From contig CAIVGD010000160.1 in assembly GCA_903905395.1 (NCBI GenBank), forward strand, positions 1 through 5,591: 5,591 bases of DNA, in the 5' to 3' direction. This document shows, one piece after another, positions 5,063 through 5,591 of this stretch. Source of the DNA: an uncultured Verrucomicrobiota bacterium. Lineage in GTDB: Bacteria > Verrucomicrobiota > Verrucomicrobiia > Methylacidiphilales > Verrucolacustridaceae. The position numbers were made by a program, and so were the translations under genes. The notes under the pieces are model-generated. The model saw only the letters and a list, made by a program, of their open reading frames with translations, did no database searches and had not been told where the DNA came from. Position 1 is the first letter of the stretch; each line of letters begins with the position of its first letter.

Positions 5063-5590
5063 TTAGTCGAGCAGCGCGTGCAGTGCGCGCCAGCCTACCG
5101 CCCGGACACCAGGACACAGCGACATGGGCGCCGCGTTCTCCGCCGTGTCGGCATGCACGACCATCGCACGCGACACGGCGCGCCGCCCCATCGCCGCCAC
5201 CAGCCGAACCATGGAACGCGCATCGTCCGGCATTGGCGTGCGGGTGGCCTTAGCCTCGATCAGCAGCAACCGGCGGTCGCCCTCGTCCACCACGAAATCC
5301 ACCTCCAGTCCTTGCCGGTCGCGGAAGTAGTACAACCCCCGTTCGCGCCCCCGGTTCAGGCGGTGTTTGACAATCTCGGAGGCGACCAGTCCCTCGAACA
5401 GCGGCCCGCGGAAAGGCGAGTTCGTTAGGGTCGCTTCGTCCCGAATTCCCAGCAGCGCGGCCGCCAGTCCGGAGTCCGCGAAATAGAGTTTGGGCGTCTT
5501 GACGATACGTTTGCCGAAGTTCTCGTAATAGGGCGAAGTCAGGATGATCTGCCCGGTGATCTCTAGGATGCCCAGCCATTGGGTGATGGT
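5063..5590 (-). CDS. DUF4143-type AAA ATPase, C-terminal part (N-terminus beyond window)
   Basis: The frame is open from the right edge to TAA at 5065-5063, giving 175 residues of the C-terminal half of a predicted P-loop ATPase of the AAA_14/DUF4143 type; the Walker motifs would lie off the window. Visible family marks are TITQWLGILEITGQIILTSP (1-20, the winged-helix 'tl..wl..Le...lv..l.py'), then YYENFGKRIVKTPKLYFADSG (21-41) and LAAALLGI. FEGLVASEIVKHRLN follows, then YYFRDRQGLEVDFVVDEGDR (87-106) and LLLIEAKAT, which form a degenerate PD-(D/E)XK-like fold with Asp98, Glu112 and Lys114 in the expected pattern. These ATPases are common, patchily distributed, often horizontally acquired, and of uncertain function; roles in defence or toxin-antitoxin-like modules have been suggested. 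Codon use is markedly GC-rich compared with the debris to its left. The visible part looks intact. Confidence 0.85.
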   Translation of the reverse strand, partial: TITQWLGILEITGQIILTSPYYENFGKRIVKTPKLYFADSGLAAALLGIRDEATLTNSPFRGPLFEGLVASEIVKHRLNRGRERGLYYFRDRQGLEVDFVVDEGDRRLLLIEAKATRTPMPDDARSMVRLVAAMGRRAVSRAMVVHADTAENAAPMSLCPGVRAVGWRALHALLD

Positions 5591-5591
5591 G

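Noticed and set aside
4898..5428. Rightward frames of 68-176 codons over the right end
   Set aside because: They are antisense to the DUF4143 ATPase and the DUF1016 remnant and are Arg/His/Pro-rich without motifs.

Overview
The window most resembles a moderately GC-rich chromosome of the Verrucomicrobiota or a neighbouring PVC phylum. This is an inference from three things. The ClpS variant carries an NDP motif instead of NDD and is translationally coupled to a small DUF2017-like protein, an arrangement best known from Actinobacteria. There is a squalene-epoxidase-like flavin monooxygenase. There are envelope sensor domains (CHASE2, dCache) and a lipoprotein signal, which suggest a diderm cell. 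No rRNA, tRNA or marker gene is present to settle the taxonomy.

Left part (1-3197), densely coded and apparently intact. A leftward gene leaves the window at base 1 and encodes a membrane-anchored CHASE2-type sensor region; its output domain lies outside. A 72-bp divergent spacer separates it from a rightward pair, clpS and a DUF2017-like gene, which overlap by 4 bp (GTGA). After 73 bp comes a 424-residue FAD-dependent monooxygenase of the UbiH/squalene-epoxidase superfamily. An 11-codon mini-ORF overlaps its start codon as ATGA.

Middle part (3198-4485). A lone dCache-domain lipoprotein gene lies between two imperfect direct copies of a roughly 28-30 bp sequence (3215-3242 and 4451-4480). 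The left copy contains a perfect 7-bp inverted repeat. Between the lipoprotein stop and the right copy are about 350 bp without a convincing gene, holding one notable inverted repeat.

Right part (4486-5591), all leftward. It contains the C-terminal half of a DUF4143-type AAA ATPase that enters from the right edge. This is followed by debris: a stop-interrupted YhcG/DUF1016 fragment, an unassigned open segment, and a short fragment resembling the start of a RhuM protein that ends within a few bases of the right repeat copy. YhcG/DUF1016 and RhuM genes are commonly found around type I restriction systems, so this looks like the decayed edge of a defence island.

Functionally, the left genes suggest housekeeping N-degron delivery to the Clp protease (clpS and partner) beside a lipid- or terpenoid-type hydroxylase. 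The right half is accessory DNA. I see no complete new multi-gene system. The parts most worth following are the repeat-flanked solitary sensor lipoprotein, the clpS-DUF2017 coupling, and the rhuM-to-repeat junction.
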